NCBI RefSeq assembly: GCF_009674565.1 | Contig: NZ_WKJL01000025.1 | Coordinates: 16,982-80,981, forward strand | Direction: 5' to 3' | DNA: 64,000 nt | Origin: Duganella aquatilis | GTDB taxonomy: Bacteria > Pseudomonadota > Gammaproteobacteria > Burkholderiales > Burkholderiaceae_D | Shown: positions 46,806 to 56,083 of the stretch, one piece after another | Layout: every line of letters begins with the position of its first letter | Position numbering within the stretch: position 1 is the first letter of the stretch | Program-made: the position numbers and the translations under genes | The notes under the pieces: generated by a model | Told to the model about the DNA's origin: nothing | The model's database searches: none | The model's input: the letters and a program-made list of their open reading frames with translations, nothing else

Positions 46806-46940
46806 TCAGCGCAGCAGCGCGTAGAACATGGCGGTGGCGGCGCCCTGCACGCCATCATCGGCCAGCATCAACACCAGCGCGGTGCTCAGGGCGACATAGC
46901 CCAGCAGCGTGACGACCTTGATTTGCAGCGCGGTGCTCAT
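46806..46940 (-). CDS. 44-residue small membrane protein
   Basis: This short frame has a strong ribosome site (CCGGAGGGCGCC before ATG 46940). It begins MSTALQIKVVTLLGYVALST and ends at TGA 46806. It has one hydrophobic segment (about 9-27) and a second mild one at the end. No family is recognised. The good ribosome site, sensible composition and position between two intact genes support it as real. Confidence 0.6.
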   Translation of the reverse strand: MSTALQIKVVTLLGYVALSTALVLMLADDGVQGAATAMFYALLR

Positions 46941-47106
46941 GGCGCCCTCCGGTTGGCGATGAATTGGGTGTGATTTCACTATACTTGGTCTTTAGACAAA
47001 CACTCTTGAATTTACACGCCAGATACAACTTCGTCCGCAATCTGTTGCGCCGCAACAAAAAGCTGGCCGCTAGGCAAGAGGTAGCCTGGGCAGCTATACT
47101 CGTTCG

Positions 47107-48015
47107 ATGTCCTCTCCACTCTTATTCATCACCGCCTGTTTGATCTGGGGCTCCACTTTCTTCGCTATCACCTTGCAACTCGGTGAGGTCGCGCCTGCCG
47201 TCTCGGTGGTGTACCGCTTTGCGCTGGCCTCGGCGGTGCTGTTCGCCTGGTGCGCGGCGCGCGGCGACCGCCTGCTGCTGCCGTGGCGCGTGCAACGCTG
47301 GATGATGCTGCAAGGCGCCGCCACCTTTGCCGCCAGCTACATCTGCACCTATACCTCCGAGCAATACCTGGTCTCCGGCCTGGTGGCCGTGCTGTTCGCG
47401 CTGATGGTGTTCTGGAATCCCATCCTCAACCGCATCGCCTTCGGCAACGCGCTGGGCTGGCGCACCTGGGCCGCCGGCATCGTCGCCATCTGCGGCATCA
47501 CCCTGCTGTTCCTGCACTCCATCGGCGACGCCTGGCAGCAGATCCGCAACGGCGGCGACGGCCACTTCCTGCTCGGCCTGATGCTGGCGCTGACCGCCAC
47601 GCTGGCCAGCTCGGTCGGCAATGTGGTGGTGGTCAAGGTGCGCGAGCAATCCGACAATGTGCTGCTGACCATGGCCTGGTCGATGCTGTGGGGCACGCTG
47701 CTGGTGGCGCTGTGGGTGATCGTCAGCGGCCAGCACTTCAGCCTGCCGACGACGGCGAAATACTGGGGCGGCCTGCTGTGGCTGTCACTGCTGGGATCGG
47801 TGATCGCGTTTGCCGCCTACTTCACGCTGATCCACCGCATCGGCTCGGACAAGGCGGTCTACATCGGCGTCGTCACGCCGGTGATCTCCGTGCTGTTGTC
47901 GATCCAGCTGGAACATTACCGTCCTGGAGCCATGGAATGGCTGGGCATGATACTGTGTCTGTCCAGCGTCGCCTGGGCGCTGCAACCGAATTCTTCCACT
48001 ACCTCCAAAACCTGA
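47107..48015 (+). CDS. EamA/DMT-family transporter
   Basis: This 302-residue inner-membrane protein has ten hydrophobic segments and two EamA repeats: ACLIWGSTFFAITLQLG in the first and SLLGSVIAFAAYFTLIHRIG in the second. It is a drug/metabolite exporter-type carrier with unknown substrate. It overlaps the downstream acetyltransferase start by one base (TGATG), so the two are translationally coupled. Confidence 0.88.
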   Translation: MSSPLLFITACLIWGSTFFAITLQLGEVAPAVSVVYRFALASAVLFAWCAARGDRLLLPWRVQRWMMLQGAATFAASYICTYTSEQYLVSGLVAVLFALMVFWNPILNRIAFGNALGWRTWAAGIVAICGITLLFLHSIGDAWQQIRNGGDGHFLLGLMLALTATLASSVGNVVVVKVREQSDNVLLTMAWSMLWGTLLVALWVIVSGQHFSLPTTAKYWGGLLWLSLLGSVIAFAAYFTLIHRIGSDKAVYIGVVTPVISVLLSIQLEHYRPGAMEWLGMILCLSSVAWALQPNSSTTSKT

Positions 48016-48506
48016 TGAGCTCTTCCGAACTGACCATCCGCCCGGCGACGCCGGCCGACATTCCCGCCATCTTCGGCATGATCTTCGAGCTGGCCGTGTT
48101 TGAAAAACTCGAGCACATGGTCGTCGCCAACGAAGCCATGCTGCACGACAGCCTGTTCTGCGACAAGCCGGTGTGCGAAGCGCTGGTGGGCGAAACCGGC
48201 GGCGAGGTGGTCACCTTTGCGCTGTTCTTCCACAACTTCTCCACCTTCCTGTGCAAGAAGGGCTTGTATCTGGAAGACCTGTACGTGCAGCAGTCGCAGC
48301 GCGGCAAGGGCTACGGCAAGCAGATGCTGGTGGCGCTGGCGCAACTGGCGGTGGAGCGCGACTGCGGCCGCTTCGAGTGGTCGGTGCTGGACTGGAACGC
48401 CAACGCCATCAAGTTCTACGAAGGCATGGGTGCGACCGTGATGCCGGACTGGCGCATCTGCCGCGTTACCGGCGATGCGCTGGCGCAATTGTCGGCGCAG
48501 GCATAA
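48015..48506 (+). CDS. GNAT-family N-acetyltransferase
   Basis: This is a 163-residue protein with the acetyl-CoA motif SQRGKGYGKQMLVALAQLA (about 95-113) and WNANAIKFYEGMGA. The N-terminal TIRPATPADIPAIFGMIFEL and LYLEDLYV are as in diamine/thialysine acetyltransferases of the SAT family, so a polyamine or amino-acid amine substrate is possible. ATG 48015 overlaps the stop of the EamA gene; the pair may acetylate and export one compound (inference). Confidence 0.85.
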   Translation: MSSSELTIRPATPADIPAIFGMIFELAVFEKLEHMVVANEAMLHDSLFCDKPVCEALVGETGGEVVTFALFFHNFSTFLCKKGLYLEDLYVQQSQRGKGYGKQMLVALAQLAVERDCGRFEWSVLDWNANAIKFYEGMGATVMPDWRICRVTGDALAQLSAQA

Positions 48507-48539
48507 AAAAATCCCACCCAGCGGGTCGCGCTGGATGGG
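48504..48539 (-). terminator. Intrinsic terminator for the receptor-permease gene
   Basis: On the minus strand an 11-bp stem (one G-T wobble; plus positions 48513-48523 and 48529-48539) with a 5-base loop is followed by ATTTTTTT. It lies about 110 bp past the stop at 48648, reaching the end of the convergent acetyltransferase gene. On the plus strand it has no T run. Confidence 0.8.
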
Positions 48540-48647
48540 TGGAACCCGTTGTCAGTGGGAGGGAGATTGAATCAACGGATTCACTATATCTCCCGTTCCA
48601 ACCGTGCGCCGCTGGCCTTACAAATCATTACGGCGCCTTGAATTCGC

Positions 48648-50195
48648 TTACACCGGCTTTACAGAAAAGCGATGCCTGTTAAGCACAGCGTGCTCCAGCA
48701 GCTCGAACACGCCCTGTGTCAGCAATGCCAATATTGCCGCTGGGATAGCGCCCGCCAGCAACATATCGTTGTCGTTCAAGGCCAGGCCGATGGTGATGCG
48801 CTCGCCGAAACCGCCGGCGCCGATAAAGGCGGCGATGGTCGCCGTGCCGACGCTCAGCACGGCGGCGGTTTTCACACCGGCCAGGATCACCGGCAGCGCC
48901 AGCGGCAAATCGATATGCACCAGCCGCTGCATCGGCCGCAGGCCGATCGCCTGCGCCGCCAGCTTCAGCCCCGGCGATACTTGCAGCAACCCGGTGCAGG
49001 TGTTGCGCACGATGGGCAGCAACGCGTACACCACCAGCGCCACCAGCGCCGGCGCGGTACCGATCATGCCCAGCAGGGGAATCAGCAGCGCCAGCAAGGC
49101 CAGCGACGGAATGGTTTGCAGCACGCCCGTCAGGCCGAGCACCACTTGCCGGAAGCGCGGCAGCCAGGCCGCCAGCACGCCCAACGGCACGCCGATCACG
49201 CAGGCGATCGCCACCGCCAGCAGCACCAGCGTCAGATGCTGGCGCGTCAGGTGCCCCAGATTTTTGTCGAAGATTTTCGCCAGCAGGCCATCGCGCGCAG
49301 CTGGCGCGGCTGGCGTGGGCGACGAGCCGGAAGCCACGGCGCCGGCTGCAGGCACCGACAACGGATGCGCCGCCAGCCAGTCGCTCGCCACGCGCGAAAA
49401 ACTCTGGCCATCGATTTCGGCCGCCGCGTTCATCGCGATCATGTCCTTCTCGCTGATCCGCCCTTCCAGCCGGCTGATGGCCTGCCACGCCGCCGGGAAA
49501 CGCTTGGCCGCATCGAGCCGGTACAGCAGTACCGCATCGTAGCGCGGGAAATACGCGCGGTCGTCCTCCAGAACCCGCAAGCCGTACTGGCTGATGCGCG
49601 CCTCGGTCGAATAGATATCGACCACATCCACCTGCTTGTGCCGCAGCGCCTCATACGCAATGCCGTGGTCCAGCCCCTCCGGCCGCTGCGTCAGGCCATA
49701 GCGCGCGGCCAGTCCCTGCCAGCCATCCGCGCGTCCGATGAACTCATGCGACAAACCGAAGCGCAACTGCGTACGTCCCGCCAGCTCGCTCAACTTGTGT
49801 GGCGCATCCGCATCGCCGCGCATCGCCAGCGCATAGGTATTGTTGAAGCCTAGCGGCACCGCCACGCCCAGCCCCATCGCCGCCAGCTCCTTGCGGATCT
49901 GCTCCATGGAAGCCGGCTTGGCGTGCTTGAGGATCTCCAGATCCAGCGTGCCCACGTACTCGGGATAGACATCGATCCGCCCCGCCTCCAACGCCGCCAG
50001 CACAATCGCCGTATTGCCCAGGCCTTGCAGATGCTCGACCTTCGCATGCGGCGCCGCCGTCTGCGCCAGCACCTCGCCCAGAATGTACGACTCGGTGAAA
50101 CGCTTGGAACCGATATGCAGCGTATCGCCCGCCGCCAGTGCAGCCGGACCGGCAAACACCATCGCCAGCCCGGCCAGCCATCGTCGACCGCTCAT
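48648..50195 (-). CDS. Osmoprotectant-type ABC transporter, binding protein fused to permease
   Basis: This 515-residue protein starts at ATG 50195, 2 bp after the metalloprotease stop; a GTG two codons earlier would overlap it. A signal peptide (to about 23) precedes a periplasmic binding domain of the OpuAC/OpuC type (about 25-285: IGSKRFTESYILGEV, NTAIVLAALEAGRIDVYPEY, VDIYSTEARI). A linker and five or six membrane segments of a BPD permease follow (about 312-505), with the coupling motif AAQAIGLRPMQRLVHIDLPLALP. Substrates of relatives are glycine betaine, choline, carnitine or ergothioneine. No ATPase gene is nearby. Confidence 0.85.
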   Translation of the reverse strand: MSGRRWLAGLAMVFAGPAALAAGDTLHIGSKRFTESYILGEVLAQTAAPHAKVEHLQGLGNTAIVLAALEAGRIDVYPEYVGTLDLEILKHAKPASMEQIRKELAAMGLGVAVPLGFNNTYALAMRGDADAPHKLSELAGRTQLRFGLSHEFIGRADGWQGLAARYGLTQRPEGLDHGIAYEALRHKQVDVVDIYSTEARISQYGLRVLEDDRAYFPRYDAVLLYRLDAAKRFPAAWQAISRLEGRISEKDMIAMNAAAEIDGQSFSRVASDWLAAHPLSVPAAGAVASGSSPTPAAPAARDGLLAKIFDKNLGHLTRQHLTLVLLAVAIACVIGVPLGVLAAWLPRFRQVVLGLTGVLQTIPSLALLALLIPLLGMIGTAPALVALVVYALLPIVRNTCTGLLQVSPGLKLAAQAIGLRPMQRLVHIDLPLALPVILAGVKTAAVLSVGTATIAAFIGAGGFGERITIGLALNDNDMLLAGAIPAAILALLTQGVFELLEHAVLNRHRFSVKPV

Positions 50196-50197
50196 CG

Positions 50198-52843
50198 TCA
50201 CGCCCCCGCGCGCAGCATCGGCGCCTTCAGCGCCTGCCCCAGCGTCTCATAGCTTTCCGACAGATGCGCCCTGGCTTCGCGGCTCATCGGCTTGCCCATG
50301 GCGCCGCGCAGTTCGCGTTCCAGCTTCAGTGCATTCTCGCGCTGCAAACTGCGCACATCCGCCGGCGTGGTCGCCGACACGCGCAACAGCGACGCCACCA
50401 GCCGCTTCAAATGTTCACGCTGAAGATTGCGCCGCATGCCGTTGATGTCCTTGCCGGTTTTAAGCTCGCTCCACACCGAATCCTGCACCGTGGAATACAG
50501 CTCGGGCAGTCCCAATGCCTGTTTGCGATTGTCCACCTTTTCCTGCGAATCGAGCAAACGCACCGCCACCGCATCGGACATCAGCTGGTCCAGCGCTGCC
50601 GATTGCAGCGACAGCACGCGGCTGTTCACCGACACATCCGGCCGGCCGCGCGTGTTGAAATGGTCCGATCCCAAACGGCTGATGGTCGCCGGCGAAAACT
50701 GGAAGCTGTCAGCCTTGAACAGGCTGGCGGTCAGCATCTGCAAGGCCTCGCGCTGGCGCGGCAGCGGCACCGGCGTGAAGGTCGCGCGCCCCGTGCCGGC
50801 GTGATCGCGCAGATAGGTCACGCCGCCCACGTACTTCACCACCACCGGCAATGTGCGCGCGAACTGCTGGAAGCCGTAATCGAAACTGCGGCGCAGCACT
50901 TCATAACTCTCGCCCGGCTTGAGCGTGCGGCGCTGTATGCGGTCCCACAGCTCGCGCGAAATCGTCAGGCGGCGCTGGAAGTACGCCAGCGGATCGCTGC
51001 CCAGGTCGAACACATTCACGTCCGGGTCCATATTGAAGCCGTTCGCGTCCTGGTCGGTGCCGAAGGCCAGCAAGGGCTCGTTGGAGCGTGCGGCGATCTT
51101 CGCCAGTTCCTCCTTCTCCTGCGCCGCCTCGATCGGCTTGTAGGCGTACTCGATGGCCCAGAAATCGTAAGGGCCCAGCGCCGACGTCACATACTCGCCC
51201 TGCTTCTCGCCTTTCAGCGACAGATTGAACGGCGTGTAATCCATCACCGATCCGGCCATGCCGTTCTTCCTGGTGAACTCAGGATCCTGCAACTGCTTCA
51301 GCGTGTAGATGGTCGACGAGCGGAAGTTATGCCGCAGGCCCAGCGTGTGCCCCACCTCGTGCATGATGACCGACTTCACATACGCCTGCGCCACCGCATC
51401 CGCTTCCGGGCTGCCCATTTCCAGCTCGCCGCGCGCTTCCAGCACGTCCATGGCGAAACCCATCTCCTGCGCCGATTCCGCCATGTAGTCGCAACGGTCC
51501 TCGCCGGTCGCCGGCGGCGACAGGTCGAAACTGTCCTCGCCCACCATGCGCCGCGCACCGCGCGCAAACACGTCGGACATGCCGATATCCGCATCCAGAA
51601 TCTCGCCGCTGCGCGGATCGACCTGGCTAGGCCCGATGGCGAAGCCGACATCGCTGCCGACAAACCAGCGGATCGACGCGTGGCGCGCATCCATGGTGTC
51701 GAATTTATCCGTCGCCGCCTGCTGCTTGACCACGATGGCGTTCTTGAAGCCGATGCGTTCGAAGGCCTCGTTCCATGCCAGCACGCCCTGCTTCACCGAC
51801 TCACGATATTTTTCCGGCACGTTGGCGTCGATCCAGTAGACGATGGGCTGCTTCGGCTCCGACAGCGCGGCCGCCGGGTCCTGCTTCTCCAGCCGCCAGC
51901 GGTCGACCAGGTGCACGGCAGTCGTCGGCGTCACGTCGTCCGAATAATCCTGGCTGGTGCTGACGAAATGGCCGATGCGGTCATCGGCGCGGCGGCCATG
52001 CATGGCCTGCGCCGGCAGCGGCATGAAGCTGTAGTAGAAGCCGAGGAACATGCTGCGCGGATCCGGCAGTGTGGTAGGCGGCGTCGCCAGCGCCAGCGGC
52101 ACCGGCGGCACCACCGCCGGCCGCGCCGCAATGCGCGGCACGAAGAAGTGCGCGTTGACCTGCAAGCCGGTCATCGATTCGTCCGAGCGGATCGTCAGGA
52201 AGCTGCTGTTGCGCGCGTCCATCACATACGGCATGCGGAATGCCGTTTCCAGCTTGGTGGTCATCGACGGGATATCGCCGAACAGCAGCGCATTCGCCTC
52301 GACCAGGATCGATTTCGATTGCGGATTCGGACCGCTGGCGACAGGCGCAATCGCCAGCAGGCTGTCCGAGAACGCCTGCTGCACCGCCAGCGCCTGCGGC
52401 GTGCCGCCCTTGGCGCCGAAGTCGGTGTTCTTGGCGATCATCTGCACCAGGTTGCCGATGCGGTGAAACACCACCACCTGGCTCATGCCCATCTGGCTGC
52501 CGTAGATACCACGTTCGCCGATCCCGTTCGGCATATTCACCGACATGAACAGCGGCTGGTCGAACTGGTCGGGTCGCAGCTCGATCCACACCTTTTCCTC
52601 TTTCTGGTACAGGCCCAGGAAGCCCGCCACGTGCTGGGCGCCGCGCACCACTTCGACAAACGGCCGTGGCGCAGCGGTCGGCAACACAATCGCCGGCGTC
52701 GGCGTGGCGGCCGGTTGCAGCGGCGTGGTCGCCACCACCGGCACCTCCGGCGCATGGGGAACGGGCGGTGTTGGCTCTTGCGCCAGGGCCTGGGCACTCA
52801 GCGCCGCCAGCACGGCGACACGTACGGAATTCAAGACGAACAT
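50198..52843 (-). CDS. Large secreted zinc metalloprotease (DUF5117/DUF5118-type)
   Basis: This 881-residue protein has a signal peptide (to about 21) and a Pro-rich linker (25-60). The zinc motif HEVGHTLGLRH (495-505) is a full HExxHxxGxxH metzincin site, and a later Met in GSVMDYTPFN suits a Met-turn. The N-terminal 300 residues match the beta-rich part of the DUF5117 group of zinc-dependent metalloproteases. It is probably periplasmic or secreted; the natural substrate is unknown. CAGGATATCC precedes ATG 52843. It lies 67 bp downstream of hutI on the same strand. Confidence 0.85.
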   Translation of the reverse strand: MFVLNSVRVAVLAALSAQALAQEPTPPVPHAPEVPVVATTPLQPAATPTPAIVLPTAAPRPFVEVVRGAQHVAGFLGLYQKEEKVWIELRPDQFDQPLFMSVNMPNGIGERGIYGSQMGMSQVVVFHRIGNLVQMIAKNTDFGAKGGTPQALAVQQAFSDSLLAIAPVASGPNPQSKSILVEANALLFGDIPSMTTKLETAFRMPYVMDARNSSFLTIRSDESMTGLQVNAHFFVPRIAARPAVVPPVPLALATPPTTLPDPRSMFLGFYYSFMPLPAQAMHGRRADDRIGHFVSTSQDYSDDVTPTTAVHLVDRWRLEKQDPAAALSEPKQPIVYWIDANVPEKYRESVKQGVLAWNEAFERIGFKNAIVVKQQAATDKFDTMDARHASIRWFVGSDVGFAIGPSQVDPRSGEILDADIGMSDVFARGARRMVGEDSFDLSPPATGEDRCDYMAESAQEMGFAMDVLEARGELEMGSPEADAVAQAYVKSVIMHEVGHTLGLRHNFRSSTIYTLKQLQDPEFTRKNGMAGSVMDYTPFNLSLKGEKQGEYVTSALGPYDFWAIEYAYKPIEAAQEKEELAKIAARSNEPLLAFGTDQDANGFNMDPDVNVFDLGSDPLAYFQRRLTISRELWDRIQRRTLKPGESYEVLRRSFDYGFQQFARTLPVVVKYVGGVTYLRDHAGTGRATFTPVPLPRQREALQMLTASLFKADSFQFSPATISRLGSDHFNTRGRPDVSVNSRVLSLQSAALDQLMSDAVAVRLLDSQEKVDNRKQALGLPELYSTVQDSVWSELKTGKDINGMRRNLQREHLKRLVASLLRVSATTPADVRSLQRENALKLERELRGAMGKPMSREARAHLSESYETLGQALKAPMLRAGA

Positions 52844-52910
52844 GGATATCCTGCTTCGTTGGATGACATCCGATTAATGTAACCGAAAGCACAACCCAGC
52901 GAGCAGCTTT

Positions 52911-54134
52911 TTACATGGCCGGAGAGCGCAACATGCCTGCGTTGACGACACCACGGCAGGGATTGAGGCCGATGGCGTACGACAGGTCGGCCGGACGGGC
53001 GATCCGCCACAGCGCGAAGTCGGCGCGCTTGCCGACCTCCAGGCTGCCGATTTCGGTGTACAGGCCAAGCGCGCGCGCCGCGTTCAACGTCACGCCGGCC
53101 AGCGCTTCCTGCGGCGTCAGACGCCACAGCGTGCAGGCCATGTTCAGCGCCAGCAGCAAAGACGTCATCGGCGAGGTGCCGGGATTGCAGTCGGTGGCGA
53201 TCGCCATCAATACGCCCGCTTCGCGCAGGGCCGCCACCGGTGGCGGCGTGGTGTCGCGCAGGAAGTAGTAGGCGCCGGGCAGCAGCACCGCCACCGTGCC
53301 GGCGGCGGCCATGGCCTGCACGCCGTCCGCCGTCAGATGTTCCAAGTGATCGGCCGACAGGCCTTTATAGCGCGCCGTCAGCTCTGCGCCGCGCTGGTCG
53401 GACAGCTGTTCCGCATGCAGCTTGACCGGCAAGCCTTGCGCCTGCGCGGCCTGGAACACGCGCTCCGTCTGCGCGTACGAAAAGCCGATGCGCTCGCAGA
53501 ATGCATCCACCGCATCGACCAGCCCTTCTGCCGCCAGCGGCGCGATCATCTTGCAGACTTCATCGACATAATCGTCGGCGCGACCGGCAAACTCCGGCGG
53601 CAGCGCGTGCGCGCCGAGGAAGGTGGTGACTACGCGCACGGGTAGCTCGCGGCCGATGCGGCGCGCCACCTTCAGCATCTTCGCTTCCGACTCCAGCGTC
53701 AGGCCATAGCCGGATTTGATCTCGATGGTGGTCACGCCTTCCGCCAGCAGGCTGCGCACACGCGGCAGGCTTTGACGGAGCAGTTCCTCTTCTGATGCGG
53801 CGCGCGTGGCGCGCACGGTGGACATGATGCCGCCGCCGGCGCGGGCGATGTCTTCATAGGTGGCGCCGTTCAGGCGGGCCTCGAATTCATTGCTGCGGTT
53901 GCCGGCGTGGACGATGTGGGTGTGGCAGTCGATCAATCCCGGCGTCAGCCAGCTGCCGCCGCCATCGTGCACGGTGACGGCCTGCTGGCCCTTCGGCATT
54001 TCCGCCTGTGGACCCAGCCACGCGATGCGGCCGTCCTTGACGGCGATGGCGGCGTCGCGCACCTCGCCATAGCTGCCATGAGCGCCATCGGCCATCGTGG
54101 CCAGATGCACGTTGGTAAACAACACATCCCACAT
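52911..54134 (-). CDS. hutI: Imidazolonepropionase
   Basis: This 407-residue amidohydrolase opens imidazolone propionate to N-formimino-glutamate, step three of histidine degradation. The metal motif is DCHTHIVHAG with H71 and H73; further ligand regions are LHAEQLSD and ATDCNPGTSP. It is the last hut gene, 15 bp after hutD. Confidence 0.96.
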   Translation of the reverse strand: MWDVLFTNVHLATMADGAHGSYGEVRDAAIAVKDGRIAWLGPQAEMPKGQQAVTVHDGGGSWLTPGLIDCHTHIVHAGNRSNEFEARLNGATYEDIARAGGGIMSTVRATRAASEEELLRQSLPRVRSLLAEGVTTIEIKSGYGLTLESEAKMLKVARRIGRELPVRVVTTFLGAHALPPEFAGRADDYVDEVCKMIAPLAAEGLVDAVDAFCERIGFSYAQTERVFQAAQAQGLPVKLHAEQLSDQRGAELTARYKGLSADHLEHLTADGVQAMAAAGTVAVLLPGAYYFLRDTTPPPVAALREAGVLMAIATDCNPGTSPMTSLLLALNMACTLWRLTPQEALAGVTLNAARALGLYTEIGSLEVGKRADFALWRIARPADLSYAIGLNPCRGVVNAGMLRSPAM

Positions 54135-54149
54135 ACCGCAACCTTCGTT

Positions 54150-54725
54150 TTATTGATTGATGATGTCGACCACCAGCACGGTGGCCTGCTGCGCTTCCAG
54201 CGTCCAGTCGTCGTCCGCCTGCAGCACCAACGTGTCGTAGCGGACCATGGCGATGCGTTCGCGTGAGCTGCTCAGGGTCAGGCTCTCGCCGTCGGCCAGG
54301 AACAGCAGCGTGGTGCCGCTACGGCGCTTGAGCGCTTCCTTGCCCGTCACCGCCAGCAGTTCCAGCCGGTGGCGGCACAGGCCGCGCCGCGTCATCACGT
54401 TGAAGTCGGTGGTGTGCTGGCCGGTGACGGTGGCGTGCACCGCATCCTCGCCGGCGAACTCGATCAACGGCTCGCTGGGACTGAGCACAAAGCGCTCGTC
54501 GCCGAAGTCCAGCAGCACGCCGTCGCCATCAACCAGCGCCAGCGAACGGTCGATGCCGGGGAAGGAAGAGAACGGGCCGTCCTGCGAAATGGTGGCCAGG
54601 CTCACGCGCCACGCGAATTCATCGAACGTGGCGCCGGCTGGCGAGACGGCGATTTCGGTGGTGCAGCCGCCGCCGTTTTTCCACGGCGCGGAACGCAGGT
54701 TTGCATACTGGATCAGCTGGGTCAT
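54150..54725 (-). CDS. hutD: HutD-family protein
   Basis: This 191-residue cupin-type protein begins MTQLIQYANLRSAPWKNGGG, the family hallmark (APWKNGGG with TTEIA after it). HutD is thought to modulate hut expression or limit histidine catabolism; no enzymatic role is proven. ATG 54725 overlaps the hutF stop (ATGA) and is preceded by GGGAG. Confidence 0.92.
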   Translation of the reverse strand: MTQLIQYANLRSAPWKNGGGCTTEIAVSPAGATFDEFAWRVSLATISQDGPFSSFPGIDRSLALVDGDGVLLDFGDERFVLSPSEPLIEFAGEDAVHATVTGQHTTDFNVMTRRGLCRHRLELLAVTGKEALKRRSGTTLLFLADGESLTLSSSRERIAMVRYDTLVLQADDDWTLEAQQATVLVVDIINQ

Positions 54726-56083
54726 CGGAACTCCCTCAGTTCGGCCAAGGTCTGCTTGAAGCGCGCAGCGATCGCCTGCTGCGCCACGTGCTGCTGATTG
54801 CGCACTACCCACTGGCCGCCGACCATGACGTCCTTGACCAGATTGTCGTTGCCGCTGAAGACAAAGCTGCCGAGCACCTCGTCCAGCGCCAACCCAAACA
54901 TATTCGGGTGATCGTCATCCAGCACGACCACGTCGGCGCGATGGCCCGGCGCCAGCGCACCCACCGGCCGTCCCGCCGCCAGCGCACCGCCCTGCAAGGC
55001 GCCCTGCCACAGGAAGTCGCCGACATGGCGCTCGCTGTCCGACACGGCGATATTGCGGCGCTGGTGCTGCAAGCGCTGTCCGTACTCCAGCCAGCGCAGC
55101 TCCTCCACCGCGCTTTGCGACACATGGCTGTCGCTGCCGATGCCGAAGCGGCCGCCCTGCGTCAGGAAGCGCTCCAGCGGGAACAGGCCGTCGCCGAGAT
55201 TCGCTTCCGTGGTCGGGCACAGGCCCGCCACTGCACCGCTGCGGGCGATGCCGCCGACTTCCTCATCGTCCAGATGTGTGGCGTGGATCAGGCACCAGCG
55301 CTGGTCCACATCCATATTCTCCAGCAGCCACTGCACCGGGCGGCGCCCGCTCCAGTCCAGCGATTGCTGCACCTCCGCCTGCTGCTCGGCGATGTGGATG
55401 TGCACCGGACGCGCCTTCGGCAGCGTCGCCAGCACGTCCTGGATCTGCGCCACCGAGGCCGCACGCAGCGAATGCGGCGCCACGCCGACTTCCACCTGCG
55501 CATCGCGCAACGGTTCCAGCGCATCGACGATCCGCAACACATCCTGCGCATCGGTTTTGAAACGCTGCTGCTCCGGTTTCAGCGCCTTTTCGCCAAAGCC
55601 AGAATAACTATACAACACCGGCAGCATGGTCATGCCGATTCCAGCCAACCGTGCGGCGGCAATGACGCGCTCCGCCGTTTCCGCCGGCCGCGCATACATG
55701 GCGCCATCCGGCGCCCTCTGCACATAATGGAACTCGCACAGCGAGGTGTAGCCATGGCGCAGGCATTCACTGAACAGCTGCGCGGCGATGGCTTCGATAT
55801 GCTCGGGCGTGATATTGCGCGCAAAGCGGTACATCAGCTCGCGCCAGGTCCAGAAGCTGTCCTTGCTGTCGCCCGCCTTTTCCGTGCGGCCGCCCAGCGC
55901 GCGCTGGAAGCTGTGGGAATGCAGGTTGATCATGCCGGGCAGCGCATATTCGACGCGCTCCACGCCTTCGCCAGCCGCGCCGGGCATCACCGCCGTGATG
56001 GCGCCGCTGGCGTCCCACTCGATCAGCACATCGCCGGCCCAGCCATCCGGCAGCAAGGCGTGGCGCGCAAACAGCTTGCTCAT
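54722..56083 (-). CDS. hutF: Formimidoylglutamate deiminase
   Basis: This 453-residue amidohydrolase removes ammonia from N-formimino-glutamate to give N-formyl-glutamate. The metal motif is NLHSHSFQRAL (H55, H57), with HIAEQQAEV and GIGSDSHVS further on. It indicates the five-step hut pathway rather than the HutG-only route. ATG 56083 overlaps the hutG stop (ATGA). Confidence 0.95.
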   Translation of the reverse strand: MSKLFARHALLPDGWAGDVLIEWDASGAITAVMPGAAGEGVERVEYALPGMINLHSHSFQRALGGRTEKAGDSKDSFWTWRELMYRFARNITPEHIEAIAAQLFSECLRHGYTSLCEFHYVQRAPDGAMYARPAETAERVIAAARLAGIGMTMLPVLYSYSGFGEKALKPEQQRFKTDAQDVLRIVDALEPLRDAQVEVGVAPHSLRAASVAQIQDVLATLPKARPVHIHIAEQQAEVQQSLDWSGRRPVQWLLENMDVDQRWCLIHATHLDDEEVGGIARSGAVAGLCPTTEANLGDGLFPLERFLTQGGRFGIGSDSHVSQSAVEELRWLEYGQRLQHQRRNIAVSDSERHVGDFLWQGALQGGALAAGRPVGALAPGHRADVVVLDDDHPNMFGLALDEVLGSFVFSGNDNLVKDVMVGGQWVVRNQQHVAQQAIAARFKQTLAELREFR

